From W0P28-013 sp051870755 (lineage in GTDB: Bacteria > Bacteroidota > Bacteroidia > Bacteroidales > Paludibacteraceae): a stretch of 54,317 bases of DNA. The position numbers and the translations under genes were made by a program. Of the stretch, positions 1-8,435 are shown piece by piece. Within the stretch, counting starts at the first letter, position 1; every line of letters begins with the position of its first letter. Location: NCBI GenBank assembly GCA_051870755.1, contig JBJECE010000016.1, positions 1 to 54,317 on the forward strand, read 5' to 3'. The notes under the pieces are model-generated. The model saw nothing but the letters and a program-made list of their open reading frames with translations, was not told where the DNA came from and made no database searches.

Positions 1-79
1 GCCAAAATTGTACGTTTCTTTTTACAAAATTGTATTTTTCTTTTTGGCGATAATAATTAGATAAAAAACATTTATTCCA

Positions 80-616
80 CATGAAAAAAATAAAAAGATA
101 ATTGATTTTAAATGTGAATATCTTATTTTAGAGAAAATACGTGATAATTCTGATAATATAACACGATTAAGAAATGAATATGGTAAATTAGTTGATAATA
201 TTTCAACCAATGAGAAATGGAGAATTGTTGATAAAATTCCTCATAAGATTGAAGAAAAATATTGGGCATACGGATATAATCCAAGAACAGATAAGAAAAG
301 TTTTTTATGGATATTAGATGAATTTGTAAATAAATATTTGGAAAGTGATAATTATTTAATAATTCGAATTTATTATTATTATAATAAAATTGTTTTTAGA
401 TATGATGATGATCAAATAAATTTTGTCGTATGTAAAAATGAATCTGATTCTGTTAGATTATATAATAAATTACGAGAAAAAAATATTAAAAATAAACGTG
501 TTATTTTTTTAGGTGAAACAATTAATAAATCAGAAATAGGACAATATATAATCAATTTAATTTCTAATAAAACAGGGTGGTCAAAAAATAAAATAATAAG
601 AAAAAATACATTATGA
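80..616 (+). CDS. Unknown AT-rich phage-like protein, start unclear
   Basis: An open frame runs from just after the stop at 62-64 to a TGA at 614-616, and no ATG lies in that frame until well inside the protein. An ATG at 81 is in another frame. One extra A in the A7 run at 84-90 would join it to this frame and give a protein starting MKKNKKIIDF, about 179 residues. So either the start is non-standard, the gene is frameshifted, or the A-run is one base short. The product is rich in Lys, Asn, Ile and Tyr, with no domain I recognise. Its stop overlaps the next ATG (ATGA), so the two genes are translationally coupled, as is common in phage genomes. Function unknown. Confidence 0.5.
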   Translation, partial: HEKNKKIIDFKCEYLILEKIRDNSDNITRLRNEYGKLVDNISTNEKWRIVDKIPHKIEEKYWAYGYNPRTDKKSFLWILDEFVNKYLESDNYLIIRIYYYYNKIVFRYDDDQINFVVCKNESDSVRLYNKLREKNIKNKRVIFLGETINKSEIGQYIINLISNKTGWSKNKIIRKNTL

Positions 617-626
617 AAATTTTAAA
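603..626 (+). repeat. 24-bp direct repeat over a start codon, copy 1
   Basis: The 24 bases at 603-626 recur exactly at 1541-1564. Both copies span the start codon (ATG at 613 and 1551) of consecutive genes and include the shared bases AATACATTATGAAAATTT. The two proteins therefore share the N-terminus MKILN. This could be a phage translation-initiation signal or a trace of local duplication. Confidence 0.7.
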
Positions 627-1542
627 TAAAAAAATATTAAAAGAAATAATAAGAGAAACATTAGATAACATTAATTCAAATATGCATGGAAATTTAAAAA
701 TTTCTAATAATGAAAATGATTATAGCATTATAACAATTAAAGATGATGATAGTTTTAATAAGTGGTCAAATTTAGTTTGGACTATGCTAGTTTTATCATA
801 TGAAAATAATGAAGGTTTAAAAACTTATAGAAATTTTTCTGATTTCATAAATAAAAGACATATTATTGAGATAGTTTTGGATGATAATAATATGTTATTA
901 GCTTGTGCTACATATAGAAGAATAGAAAGTAGTTTAAAAATGGTTGCTTGTGGATGTAATCAATCTATTGATGGCAAAAATGCTTTACAATATATTATTA
1001 AGAACAACATTGATCATTCTGATTTACATTATTGGGCTGAAGTTAGTGGAGCAATAGAGCATTATTTTAAAAAACATAATGGTTATCCAATGCCAAATAC
1101 TCTTGCAAGTGAAATTTTAAACATAAACGAAAATGAATTAGTTTTATCTAAAGATTTTGTACATTATGATCGTCCAATTGGTGTACATCGTGAAATTTTC
1201 ACTAAAATGATATTTGGAATTAAAAGTGAAGAAATATTTCAAAAAGCCATAAATGAAGTTAAAAATTATGCATCTTTTATGAAAGAAATTAATAAGATAA
1301 ATGAAAATTCTAATGGATATACAATTAAACAATCTATATATATAATAGAAAATATATATAGAGCACATGAAGAAGATGGATTTAATGAACTGATTCCATC
1401 ATGGCATAAAGCATTGATTGATAGTTTAGATGTTTTAAAAAAATGTACAAATAAAAACCAAACAATAAACGATTATATACAATATTGCGAATATTTGTTA
1501 AATGATATGCAATTATTAGAAATTCATAAATTAAACATATAA
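613..1542 (+). CDS. Unknown AT-rich phage-like protein, 309 aa
   Basis: This 309-residue protein starts MKILNKKILKEIIRETLDNI. From memory, similar short amphipathic N-terminal tags occur on proteins of large tailed phages; that is inference. The middle (about 95-165) contains mixed alpha/beta sequence with a Cys-rich patch and the string HNGYPMPNTLASEIL. I see no catalytic signature, signal peptide or membrane segment. The ATG overlaps the upstream stop by 4 bases, and the downstream methyltransferase begins 8 bases after this stop, so the three genes look like one transcription unit. Base composition is far more AT-rich than the chromosome right of 2030. Function unknown. Confidence 0.6.
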   Translation: MKILNKKILKEIIRETLDNINSNMHGNLKISNNENDYSIITIKDDDSFNKWSNLVWTMLVLSYENNEGLKTYRNFSDFINKRHIIEIVLDDNNMLLACATYRRIESSLKMVACGCNQSIDGKNALQYIIKNNIDHSDLHYWAEVSGAIEHYFKKHNGYPMPNTLASEILNINENELVLSKDFVHYDRPIGVHREIFTKMIFGIKSEEIFQKAINEVKNYASFMKEINKINENSNGYTIKQSIYIIENIYRAHEEDGFNELIPSWHKALIDSLDVLKKCTNKNQTINDYIQYCEYLLNDMQLLEIHKLNI

Positions 1543-1564
1543 AATACATTATGAAAATTTTAAA
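1541..1564 (+). repeat. 24-bp direct repeat over a start codon, copy 2
   Basis: Exact second copy of the 24 bases at 603-626, covering the ATG of the methyltransferase gene at 1551. Confidence 0.7.
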
Positions 1565-2027
1565 CGATAAATACTATACCTCCAAAAAACTTGCAAAAGA
1601 ACTTATTGATATAACTTTTGAAGTTTTAACTAATGAAGGATATTCAATTACAGATATAATTGAACCATCAGCAGGTAGTGGCTCATTCAGTAATCAAATT
1701 AATTGTACTGCATATGATATTGAGCCTGAAGATGAAAACATAATAAAATGTGATTTTTTAAAAGAACCAATTGAATATAAAAAAGGTAGATTATGCATAG
1801 GCAATCCACCTTTTGGAAATAGAAACTCATTGTCAATAAAATTTTTTAAAAAATGTTGTATTATTGGAGATTATATTGCATTTATTCAACCAATTTCTAA
1901 ACAATGTAGTAGTTTGGAGTATGATTTGAGTGCGTATCTGAACGAACGGATAAATGCATTATTGCGGCATGACGATATAACATATAATATGATTATAAAA
2001 GTTTTGTCGGATTACCGCGTTGGATAG
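1551..2027 (+). CDS. Truncated phage-type adenine DNA methyltransferase
   Basis: The 158-residue product carries an N6-adenine methyltransferase core: EPSAGSGSF near residue 38 (AdoMet-binding motif I), an acidic AYDIEPED segment (motif II/III) and NPPFGNR near residue 84 (catalytic motif IV). Such enzymes transfer methyl groups from S-adenosylmethionine to adenine. The family resemblance fades after FIQPIS (about residue 123). The last 30 residues look unrelated, and the frame stops at 2027, only 6 bases before the end of the neighbouring chromosomal gene. Relatives I recall extend some 50-80 residues further, so the C-terminus is probably lost or fused to foreign sequence. Activity is doubtful. 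The change from AT-rich to GC-rich DNA falls between about 1910 and 2030. Confidence 0.75.
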   Translation: MKILNDKYYTSKKLAKELIDITFEVLTNEGYSITDIIEPSAGSGSFSNQINCTAYDIEPEDENIIKCDFLKEPIEYKKGRLCIGNPPFGNRNSLSIKFFKKCCIIGDYIAFIQPISKQCSSLEYDLSAYLNERINALLRHDDITYNMIIKVLSDYRVG

Positions 2028-2033
2028 GTAACG

Positions 2034-2570
2034 CTACTCGAACAACTGCTGCCAAAGGTCGAATTGCCGGACGGAAGCTGCGCCGAATTTGGCTAATTTG
2101 GCACGAATGACGGCAGGTGGAGTTTCGTCGTCTAAATGGGTTTTCGAGAAAAATTTGTCTGCGTAGCAAATGAGTTGCTCTTCTATCGATACAGGGCGCA
2201 TATCGCGCTGTGGTACAGGTAGTTGCTGGTTTATGATTTGTTCTAATGTGAGACCTGTGCCGGTGTGGCGTTCGCACACAAGTGCGTGGCGCGGCAGGTG
2301 CTCGCATCGCAGAAGTTCTGCCCCCAAGTAACCATGCTCAATGTAGGCGTGCGTGCCGTAGCAAAAAATGCCCGGCGCATTGGTCTCGAATATGCCGATG
2401 TCGTGCAGCATGGCGGCTTCGGCTACAAAAGCGGTGTCGATGTGCAACTCGGAATGGCGGGCCGCCAGCGCAAGGGCTTTGTCCCTGACGGCAGTGCTGT
2501 GGCGCACCAGCGTGTCGTACAGCGGTGTGTCGGGCGTGTAGTATTTTTTGATGATGTCAAGCGGTTGCAT
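2034..2570 (-). CDS. HD-domain phosphohydrolase
   Basis: A 178-residue soluble protein of the HD superfamily, whose members are metal-dependent hydrolases of nucleotides or phosphoesters. The metal-binding HD pair is in AAMLHDIGIF (about residues 52-61). A conserved histidine precedes it in TLVRHSTAVRDKAL and further His/Asp residues follow in EHGYLGAELL, HLPRHALVCERH and CYADKFFSK. It resembles small bacterial HD proteins of the YedJ/HDIG group, and its substrate cannot be inferred. Its start codon overlaps the stop of the upstream nuclease gene by one base (TAATG), so the two are probably cotranscribed and translationally coupled. Its stop lies at the junction with the AT-rich phage-like block. 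Confidence 0.85.
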   Translation of the reverse strand: MQPLDIIKKYYTPDTPLYDTLVRHSTAVRDKALALAARHSELHIDTAFVAEAAMLHDIGIFETNAPGIFCYGTHAYIEHGYLGAELLRCEHLPRHALVCERHTGTGLTLEQIINQQLPVPQRDMRPVSIEEQLICYADKFFSKTHLDDETPPAVIRAKLAKFGAASVRQFDLWQQLFE

Positions 2571-4507
2571 TAGTGTATCAGTAGTTTGAGTACGGTCGGT
2601 TTAGCGTGGTTGTCGGCGCATAGGCGCACAAGGTACATGCCGCTTTGTAAACCTAATGTCGCTGCCGAAAATTGGGTGTTGTCGCTCGCTGACAATACGC
2701 CTTCGTAACGGGTGCGTCCCGTGAGGTCGATAATCGTAATGCGCTGATTTTCGGCGCGATGAATGATAAATGTACCATCGCCGGTGTTGGTGATGAATGG
2801 CAATTCGTCGGCACCGATGGTGGCAATGGCGTCGAAATCGCCCTCGTGCGAATAGTCGCCCAATTTGAGCCCGACAATCACGGCGTCGTGGTCGGAACAA
2901 CGATACATATCGTCGGTGCAGGTGGCCTGCGTGTATTCAAATTTGCGGTGCTCGTCGGCGTTGATGTGGAATGCGCAGGCGCCGGTGATTTGCGCTGCCA
3001 GCGAACGATTGGCAAAAATGTGGTCGAGTATGCCGGCTTCGCCGTTGTACGAATACGAATAGGCTTCGGCGCCGTTGAAGTGGCGCAACATGTTGATGTA
3101 GCCGGCGTTTTCGAACACTTTCAACGGGTCTTCGCGCGAATAGGCATTCATATCGCCCATGATGAGGATGTCGGCGTCGGTACTTGCGGCCGATTTGCAG
3201 GCGCTGACGACCGAATTGGCCTCGCTGACGCGTGTGGCGTTGTAGGCACCTTGCCCGTCGTTCTGATCTTTGTCGGATCCGGTGGCGCTCGATGCGCCCG
3301 ACTTGGATTTAAGGTGATTGAGCGAAAAAACAAACGTTTCATAGTTTTCGAGCAGTGTGAACGCCTGTATCATCTTGCGATAATAGGTTTTGAGATTGTT
3401 CTGCCGCAACGAACCGGTTGGCTTCACCCTGTCCTTGCGATAGACAAAACCGACTTTAGTAAATGTGCCGTAAATGGAGGTGCCGTCGTTGATGTAGGCG
3501 TAGTAGTTGCCGCCTTTGGCCTCATTCAGCGCATCGACTATTTTCGAGAGTGCGCTTTGTCCTTGCTGTATTTCGAGCAGCCCGTAGATGTCGGCGTCGA
3601 TGGCCAGCAGCGCCTGCATCAGTTTGCTGTGCTGCTTGGCGGCTTCGGTGGCGTCTTTCGGGCCGTATGTGCCGGTGGCGTCGAACTCTTCGGCGATGTA
3701 GTATTCCATATTGAACGAGCACACTTTCAGGTTGTAATCGCCCAAATCGGTTGGCTCGGTCGGGCGCGCGTTGCCGTAGAATGTGGGCGTGTACGTTACT
3801 GCTACTTGGTTGCTGCTGGTGATGGCGCCTTGCAGATTATCGACGCGCGAACCGGTGCGCAGCGTGCCATCGGCATCGGCAAACGGATATGCGGTTTTCG
3901 GATTGCTGCTGACGTAGAGTTTGTCTTTGGCATTGGCTGATTTCAGAGCGGTGTATTCGCTGCTGCCGGGATTGCAGATTTCGGTGCCGCCCATCAGCCG
4001 GTGCGACGATACGATAACATAACCGCTTGCCCAACTATAGTTGCTCGTTACCACCAACGTTTGGTCGAATTCCACCATTTCGCCGATATGGGCCGATAGG
4101 TACGAGGCATCGTCCGGCCAGCGCAATTTGGTAACGGTCGGCGCTTGTCCGACGGCTATTTTCGTTAATGTTTCGATGTCGGCAATGCCGCCGGTGGTGT
4201 ATGTGCCGACTATTTGCAGTTCGTCGCCGTGGCGGATGCCGGTGGTGTCGGCCTTGACGAAAACGGCATCGCATGTCGTGCGGTCGTTGTCGCCAATTTT
4301 ATCTTGGATGAAGAAACCGTTGCCCGATAACGCCGTGACAACGCCGGTGGTGCGTATGTACAAGGGCGCAACGCCGCTCTGCATCGCTTGGACGGATTGG
4401 TTTCCACCGCTCTGCGGAAGGTTGTATATGCGGTAGTCGGTTTGGGCGTAACTTGGCATCAAAGCGCATAGCACCGCCGATAACAGGATGAATTTTGTGC
4501 GTTTCAT
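2570..4507 (-). CDS. Secreted endonuclease/exonuclease/phosphatase-family nuclease with T9SS tail
   Basis: A 645-residue exported protein. It has an N-terminal signal peptide (MKRTKFILLSAVLCALMPSYAQ, cleavage after YAQ), then an OB-fold-like region with NGFFIQDKIGDNDR (about 85-98). The central domain is endonuclease/exonuclease/phosphatase: KVCSFNMEYY, GLLEIQQG, FSLNHLKSK, ILIMGDMNAY, GILDHIFANR and CSDHDAV supply the expected metal-binding and catalytic Asn, Glu, Asp and His. This order matches extracellular ExeM/NucH-type nucleases. The last ~70 residues (ITIIDLTGRT to LQSGMYLVRL) look like a type A T9SS sorting domain, so the enzyme is likely secreted or surface-attached and scavenges DNA or nucleotides. 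It is the first gene of a pair with the HD hydrolase. Confidence 0.88.
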   Translation of the reverse strand: MKRTKFILLSAVLCALMPSYAQTDYRIYNLPQSGGNQSVQAMQSGVAPLYIRTTGVVTALSGNGFFIQDKIGDNDRTTCDAVFVKADTTGIRHGDELQIVGTYTTGGIADIETLTKIAVGQAPTVTKLRWPDDASYLSAHIGEMVEFDQTLVVTSNYSWASGYVIVSSHRLMGGTEICNPGSSEYTALKSANAKDKLYVSSNPKTAYPFADADGTLRTGSRVDNLQGAITSSNQVAVTYTPTFYGNARPTEPTDLGDYNLKVCSFNMEYYIAEEFDATGTYGPKDATEAAKQHSKLMQALLAIDADIYGLLEIQQGQSALSKIVDALNEAKGGNYYAYINDGTSIYGTFTKVGFVYRKDRVKPTGSLRQNNLKTYYRKMIQAFTLLENYETFVFSLNHLKSKSGASSATGSDKDQNDGQGAYNATRVSEANSVVSACKSAASTDADILIMGDMNAYSREDPLKVFENAGYINMLRHFNGAEAYSYSYNGEAGILDHIFANRSLAAQITGACAFHINADEHRKFEYTQATCTDDMYRCSDHDAVIVGLKLGDYSHEGDFDAIATIGADELPFITNTGDGTFIIHRAENQRITIIDLTGRTRYEGVLSASDNTQFSAATLGLQSGMYLVRLCADNHAKPTVLKLLIH

Positions 4508-4592
4508 GGGACTTAGGTTTGTTTTAGCCTACAAAAATATATTTATTTTGCGATATTTGCAAGATTATGTCTGTTAAATACAGAAAAAATTG

Positions 4593-4600
4593 TATCTTTG
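4593..4600 (+). promoter_or_regulatory. -7 box TATCTTTG of smpB
   Basis: A perfect Bacteroidetes -7 element ends only 9 bases before the smpB ATG at 4610. Transcription should start around 4605-4608, which leaves almost no 5' leader. No Shine-Dalgarno sequence is present. Confidence 0.75.
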
Positions 4601-4609
4601 CAAACTGCA

Positions 4610-5059
4610 ATGAATGGTAAAGTGAACATAAAAAACAAGCGTGCCTCGTTCGATTATGAATTGTTGGAGCGTTACACGGCCGGTTTGGTGCTGCATGGTA
4701 CCGAAATCAAGTCTATTCGCGAAGGCAAAGCAAGTCTGGTCGATACGTTTTGCTTTTTTGCCGATGGCGAATTGTGGGTGCGCAATATGCACATCAGCGA
4801 ATATCGTCTTGGCACATTTTTCAATCACGACGCGATGCGCGAACGCAAGTTGCTGCTGACAAAACGCGAATTGCGCAAATTGCAGCGCGCTGTCAAAGAG
4901 AGCGGCCTCACCATCGTGCCGACGGCGCTGTTCATCAACGACAAAGGCTTTGCAAAAATGGATATTGCCTTGGCGCGTGGCAAAAAAATGTACGACAAAC
5001 GCGATGCGTTGCGCGCCAAGGACGACCAGCGCGAGATGGATCGCGCCCGCAAACGGTAG
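4610..5059 (+). CDS. smpB: SsrA-binding protein SmpB
   Basis: A 149-residue protein with family hallmarks: NIKNKRASFDYEL at the N-terminus, VLHGTEIKSIREGKASLVD (about 27-45), AKMDIALARGKKMYDKRDAL-type sequence near the C-terminus, and a basic tail ending DRARKR. SmpB binds tmRNA and delivers it to stalled ribosomes for trans-translation. I place the start at ATG 4610. A TTG at 4598 is in frame but lies inside the promoter's -7 box and would add four non-conserved residues. The gene is monocistronic, divergent from the nuclease gene and followed by tRNA-Thr. Length is normal for the family. Confidence 0.97.
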   Translation: MNGKVNIKNKRASFDYELLERYTAGLVLHGTEIKSIREGKASLVDTFCFFADGELWVRNMHISEYRLGTFFNHDAMRERKLLLTKRELRKLQRAVKESGLTIVPTALFINDKGFAKMDIALARGKKMYDKRDALRAKDDQREMDRARKR

Positions 5060-5095
5060 GTGTTGCATCTTTTTTTGCAAAAAAATGATTGCATA

Positions 5096-5127
5096 TTTGG
5101 TAGTTTCGGCAAAAAGTCGTAACTTTG
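5096..5127 (+). promoter_or_regulatory. Promoter of tRNA-Thr (TTTG-N20-TAACTTTG)
   Basis: The -33 element TTTG is at 5096-5099 and the -7 element TAACTTTG at 5120-5127, separated by 20 bases. Both match the Bacteroidetes primary sigma factor consensus. The tRNA begins 22 bases downstream. Confidence 0.85.
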
Positions 5128-5148
5128 CAGCGATTTCGAAAACGTGTT

Positions 5149-5221
<73 letters not shown>

Positions 5222-5223
5222 CA

Positions 5224-5260
5224 GAAGAGAAGGGTAGAAGTTCTATCCTCTCTTTTGGTT
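5224..5260 (+). terminator. Terminator of tRNA-Thr
   Basis: Just after the tRNA, AAGAGA and GGGTAG can pair with CTATCC and TCTCTT to form a stem with one bulged base. The stem is followed by TTTTGGTTTTG. This is a plausible rho-independent terminator. Confidence 0.7.
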
Positions 5261-5296
5261 TTGTACCGCTGCGTTACACCCTATCCGAATTTTTCG

Positions 5297-5339
5297 TATC
5301 TTTGCAGACAAGGAAACATTCAACAATGGGAGGTGCCGC
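5297..5339 (+). promoter_or_regulatory. Promoter and Shine-Dalgarno-like site of the GH31 gene
   Basis: The -7 box TATCTTTG lies at 5297-5304. A strong SD-like GGGAGGTG at 5328-5335 sits 4 bases before the ATG at 5340, which is unusual here because most genes in the window have no SD sequence. Confidence 0.65.
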
Positions 5340-8300
5340 ATGAAAGCCTATTTTTGTACACTTTGTTTATTGATGGTCGTGCCGATGGCATGGGCCGGTC
5401 CAATCTGCTGGTACGAGCCGGCCGATGCATCGCAAACCGACGAAATCACCGTGTGGTATGACGCGACGTTGGGTACAGCCGGGCTGAAAGATTATGCCGG
5501 TGAGGTGTATGCGCACGCAGGCGTAATCACCAACGCGAGTACCTCTGCTTCCGATTGGAAACATGCGCCGCAGTGGTGCGACAATAGCACCAAATACCTG
5601 ATGCAGCGTTCGGCCGACAATCCGAATCTCTATTCGTTGACCATGACACCGGCGACCTATTTCGCACTCGACGATGGTGAAACAATCAGCAGTTTGGCAT
5701 TTGTGTTCCGTAATGAGGACGGCACGGCGATCGGAAAAGATAACGGCGCCACCGATATTATTGTCCGATTTGGAGTGCAAACACAAACGTACAGCGAACT
5801 CGGTAGGGTGATCAGCGTCAGCAATGATGGGACGAATGTGGTGCTCGTTTCCGAAAATGGTCGGCTGATCATCACGCCTTACAACGATTATACGTTCAAA
5901 GTAACCACGCGCCCCGATGGTGTTAGCGCCGACGAGCGTCCGAGCATTACGGTCTGTGCGACCCCGTCGGTGGACTACACCGTCACCGAAACCGACGATT
6001 CGTGCATCATCGCCACGGCCGAAATGCAGGCCGTTGTCCGAAAACAATTTTCTACCATTTCGTTTGTCAAAGGCGATGTCGCAATACTGACCGAAGCCGC
6101 AGGGCTCGGCAATGCCGCTGTGCCACGTCGCTGTACATTCGCGGCCATGGGCGATCGCGCGTTTTATGGTGGCGGCTACAATGGCCGATATGTCAATCTG
6201 AACAATATCAAAAACATTATGAATAACACGCAAACCGGCGGTTGGGACAATACGTGGAGTGCACCGCATAATATCTGCATTCCGTTCTATGTTTCGACCA
6301 ATGGGTATGGCGTGCTTTTCGACGATCATTATCGGGGAGCATCGTTTACGCCGTCGAGTCAAGGCACAACGTACGAAACCTATAGCCCTACGCCGATTGC
6401 TTATTATTTCGTCGGAGGCGATGGGTCGTTGGCATCGGTACTCGAAAATTATACGTTTCTGACCGGCCGACAGGAATTGCCGCCCTATTGGGCATTGGGG
6501 TATATGACGTCGCGCTATGGCTATCACTCGGCCGACGAAGCAGCGGATGTTATCGCAAAAATTAAGGCGGTCGGTTTGCCGCTTGATGCGTTGGTATTCG
6601 ACCTCTATTGGCAGGGCGCTGCGCCTGACGGCATGGGCAATCTCACTTGGTACGCACCAAATTTCCCCGAGCCGACCAAAATGTTGGTGGACTTTGCCGC
6701 ACAGGACGTGAAAACGATTTGCATTACCGAACCGTTTGTTACATCGCAGACTGCGAATTATGCATCGTTGCAGCAGGCCGGCTTTTTTGCCGACGACAAC
6801 GTGAGTTACATGGGTTGGTTGGGTGCCGACAAGGTGGGACTGATCGATGCTACCAATCCGAAGGCGATGGATTGGATGTGGCAGTTCTACAAAGCCCGAA
6901 CGGCAGAGGGCGTGGCCGGTTGGTGGCTTGACCTCGGCGAACCCGAACAGCACGACGACGATAGCCAACATCAAGGCGGCACGGTGGAACAGGTGCATAA
7001 CGAGTTTGGCAACCTGTGGTTGGAGCGCGTCTATCGCGGTTTGAAAGAGGATTTTCCCCATCAACGCCGTTTCTTAATGCCGCGAGCTGGCACATCGGGT
7101 ATGCAGCGTTACAGCGCATTTCCATGGTCGGGCGACATCAGCCGGTCGTGGCAGGGATTGCAGGCGCAGATTCCCACGTTGCTCTGTGCCGGTATGTCGG
7201 GAGTAGCCTATATGGGAAGCGATGTCGGCGGGTTTGCGGCTACCGGCACCGATGCCGAACTCTATCTCCGATGGGTGCAGTTTGCGACTTTCTCGCCTAT
7301 GTTGCGCACACATAGTCCGTTGTTGCCCGAACCTTATAATGAGTGTTATGCCGATGTGTTTCCGCAGGTGAGCCGATATATTCACATGCGCTATCGGTAT
7401 TTGCCGTATAACTATACGTTGGCTTACGAAAATGCCACTGCCGGAACACCATTGGCACGACCGGTCAATTTCTACGGCGATGCCACAGGCTTGCTCGACA
7501 ACTGTATCGATGAATATTTGTGGGGCAAAGATTTGCTGGTGGCGCCGGTGATGACGGCCGATGCTGCGCGCAGCATCACCTTCCCCGACGGCGAATGGGT
7601 CGATATGAACAATCCGAAAAATAGTTATTCGGCCGGAACGACCATCTCCTATTCGGCACCGCTCGATGTGCTGCCGCTTTTTGCGCGCAAGGGGTCGTTC
7701 ATTACCACTTTGACACAGACGGAGATGACCTCGACAGCCGATGTCGATATGTCGCAACTATCGGTTACCTATTTTCCGAGTGGCAATGCCGAGGCTGCGG
7801 CTCTCATTTTCGATGACGACCACACTTCGACTACTTCGCCGGCTGATGGCAAGTATAGTCTGACAATGTTACGCGGTTACTCCACGTCCACGCAGGAGAT
7901 TATCGAGTATGCCACCGCAGGCGACGGCTATCCCGATATGCCGCAAACGCGTACATTCACATTCGTTATACCATGCTATAAATCAGCAGTAACGAGCGTT
8001 GATGTTGATAACATGTTGCTCGAACGGCACACTACGAGTGCCGATTTGGAACAGGCGGCAACCGGCTATTTTTGCGATGACGATAACACCCTATATATTA
8101 AGGTGCGTTTGGACGACACCGAAGTACGTATTGCGGTCAATACCGACTTGACAAATTTATCGCCGGAAGTGCTTGATTATCAACTTGTTCTTGATTATGA
8201 TGCGCGTGCGCAACTGCTTTGCTATACGTTGCCTGTGGCGTGTCGCACGGCGTCGGTTACTATTTGCGACCTCAGCGGGCGTACTGTAGCTGTGGTTGAT

Positions 8301-8429
8301 GTAACACCCGAAGCCGGTGTACATAGTCAATCCTGCACATTGCCGGCCGGTGTTTTCGTCGGACGACTGAATGCTGTAACGACCGATGGCGCATCTATTT
8401 CGTGCGTCGCCAAATTCGTCGTTCGGTAA
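5340..8429 (+). CDS. Secreted glycoside hydrolase family 31 protein with T9SS tail
   Basis: A 1029-residue exported enzyme. The signal peptide ends near AWAG (about residue 19). An N-terminal beta-rich, starch-binding-like region follows (to ~150), then a GH31 N-domain and the catalytic barrel from PPYWALGYMTSRYGYHS (about 381-397). The likely nucleophile is D531 in WWLDLGEPE and the likely acid/base is D599 in WSGDISRSW. SGVAYMGSDVGGF and FSPMLRTHS are also typical. GH31 members are alpha-glucosidases, alpha-xylosidases and relatives; the substrate is not predictable here. The C-terminal ~70 residues (TICDLSGRTVAV onward) resemble a T9SS sorting domain. Probably an extracellular or surface glycan-degrading enzyme. 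It ends 6 bases from the convergent mgsA. Confidence 0.92.
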   Translation: MKAYFCTLCLLMVVPMAWAGPICWYEPADASQTDEITVWYDATLGTAGLKDYAGEVYAHAGVITNASTSASDWKHAPQWCDNSTKYLMQRSADNPNLYSLTMTPATYFALDDGETISSLAFVFRNEDGTAIGKDNGATDIIVRFGVQTQTYSELGRVISVSNDGTNVVLVSENGRLIITPYNDYTFKVTTRPDGVSADERPSITVCATPSVDYTVTETDDSCIIATAEMQAVVRKQFSTISFVKGDVAILTEAAGLGNAAVPRRCTFAAMGDRAFYGGGYNGRYVNLNNIKNIMNNTQTGGWDNTWSAPHNICIPFYVSTNGYGVLFDDHYRGASFTPSSQGTTYETYSPTPIAYYFVGGDGSLASVLENYTFLTGRQELPPYWALGYMTSRYGYHSADEAADVIAKIKAVGLPLDALVFDLYWQGAAPDGMGNLTWYAPNFPEPTKMLVDFAAQDVKTICITEPFVTSQTANYASLQQAGFFADDNVSYMGWLGADKVGLIDATNPKAMDWMWQFYKARTAEGVAGWWLDLGEPEQHDDDSQHQGGTVEQVHNEFGNLWLERVYRGLKEDFPHQRRFLMPRAGTSGMQRYSAFPWSGDISRSWQGLQAQIPTLLCAGMSGVAYMGSDVGGFAATGTDAELYLRWVQFATFSPMLRTHSPLLPEPYNECYADVFPQVSRYIHMRYRYLPYNYTLAYENATAGTPLARPVNFYGDATGLLDNCIDEYLWGKDLLVAPVMTADAARSITFPDGEWVDMNNPKNSYSAGTTISYSAPLDVLPLFARKGSFITTLTQTEMTSTADVDMSQLSVTYFPSGNAEAAALIFDDDHTSTTSPADGKYSLTMLRGYSTSTQEIIEYATAGDGYPDMPQTRTFTFVIPCYKSAVTSVDVDNMLLERHTTSADLEQAATGYFCDDDNTLYIKVRLDDTEVRIAVNTDLTNLSPEVLDYQLVLDYDARAQLLCYTLPVACRTASVTICDLSGRTVAVVDVTPEAGVHSQSCTLPAGVFVGRLNAVTTDGASISCVAKFVVR

Positions 8430-8435
8430 ACGCGA

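Noticed and set aside
5367..7064. 565-codon open frame on the minus strand
   Set aside because: It lies wholly antisense to the conserved GH31 catalytic domain, and its product has shadow-like composition. Long antisense frames are expected in GC-rich genes with this codon use.
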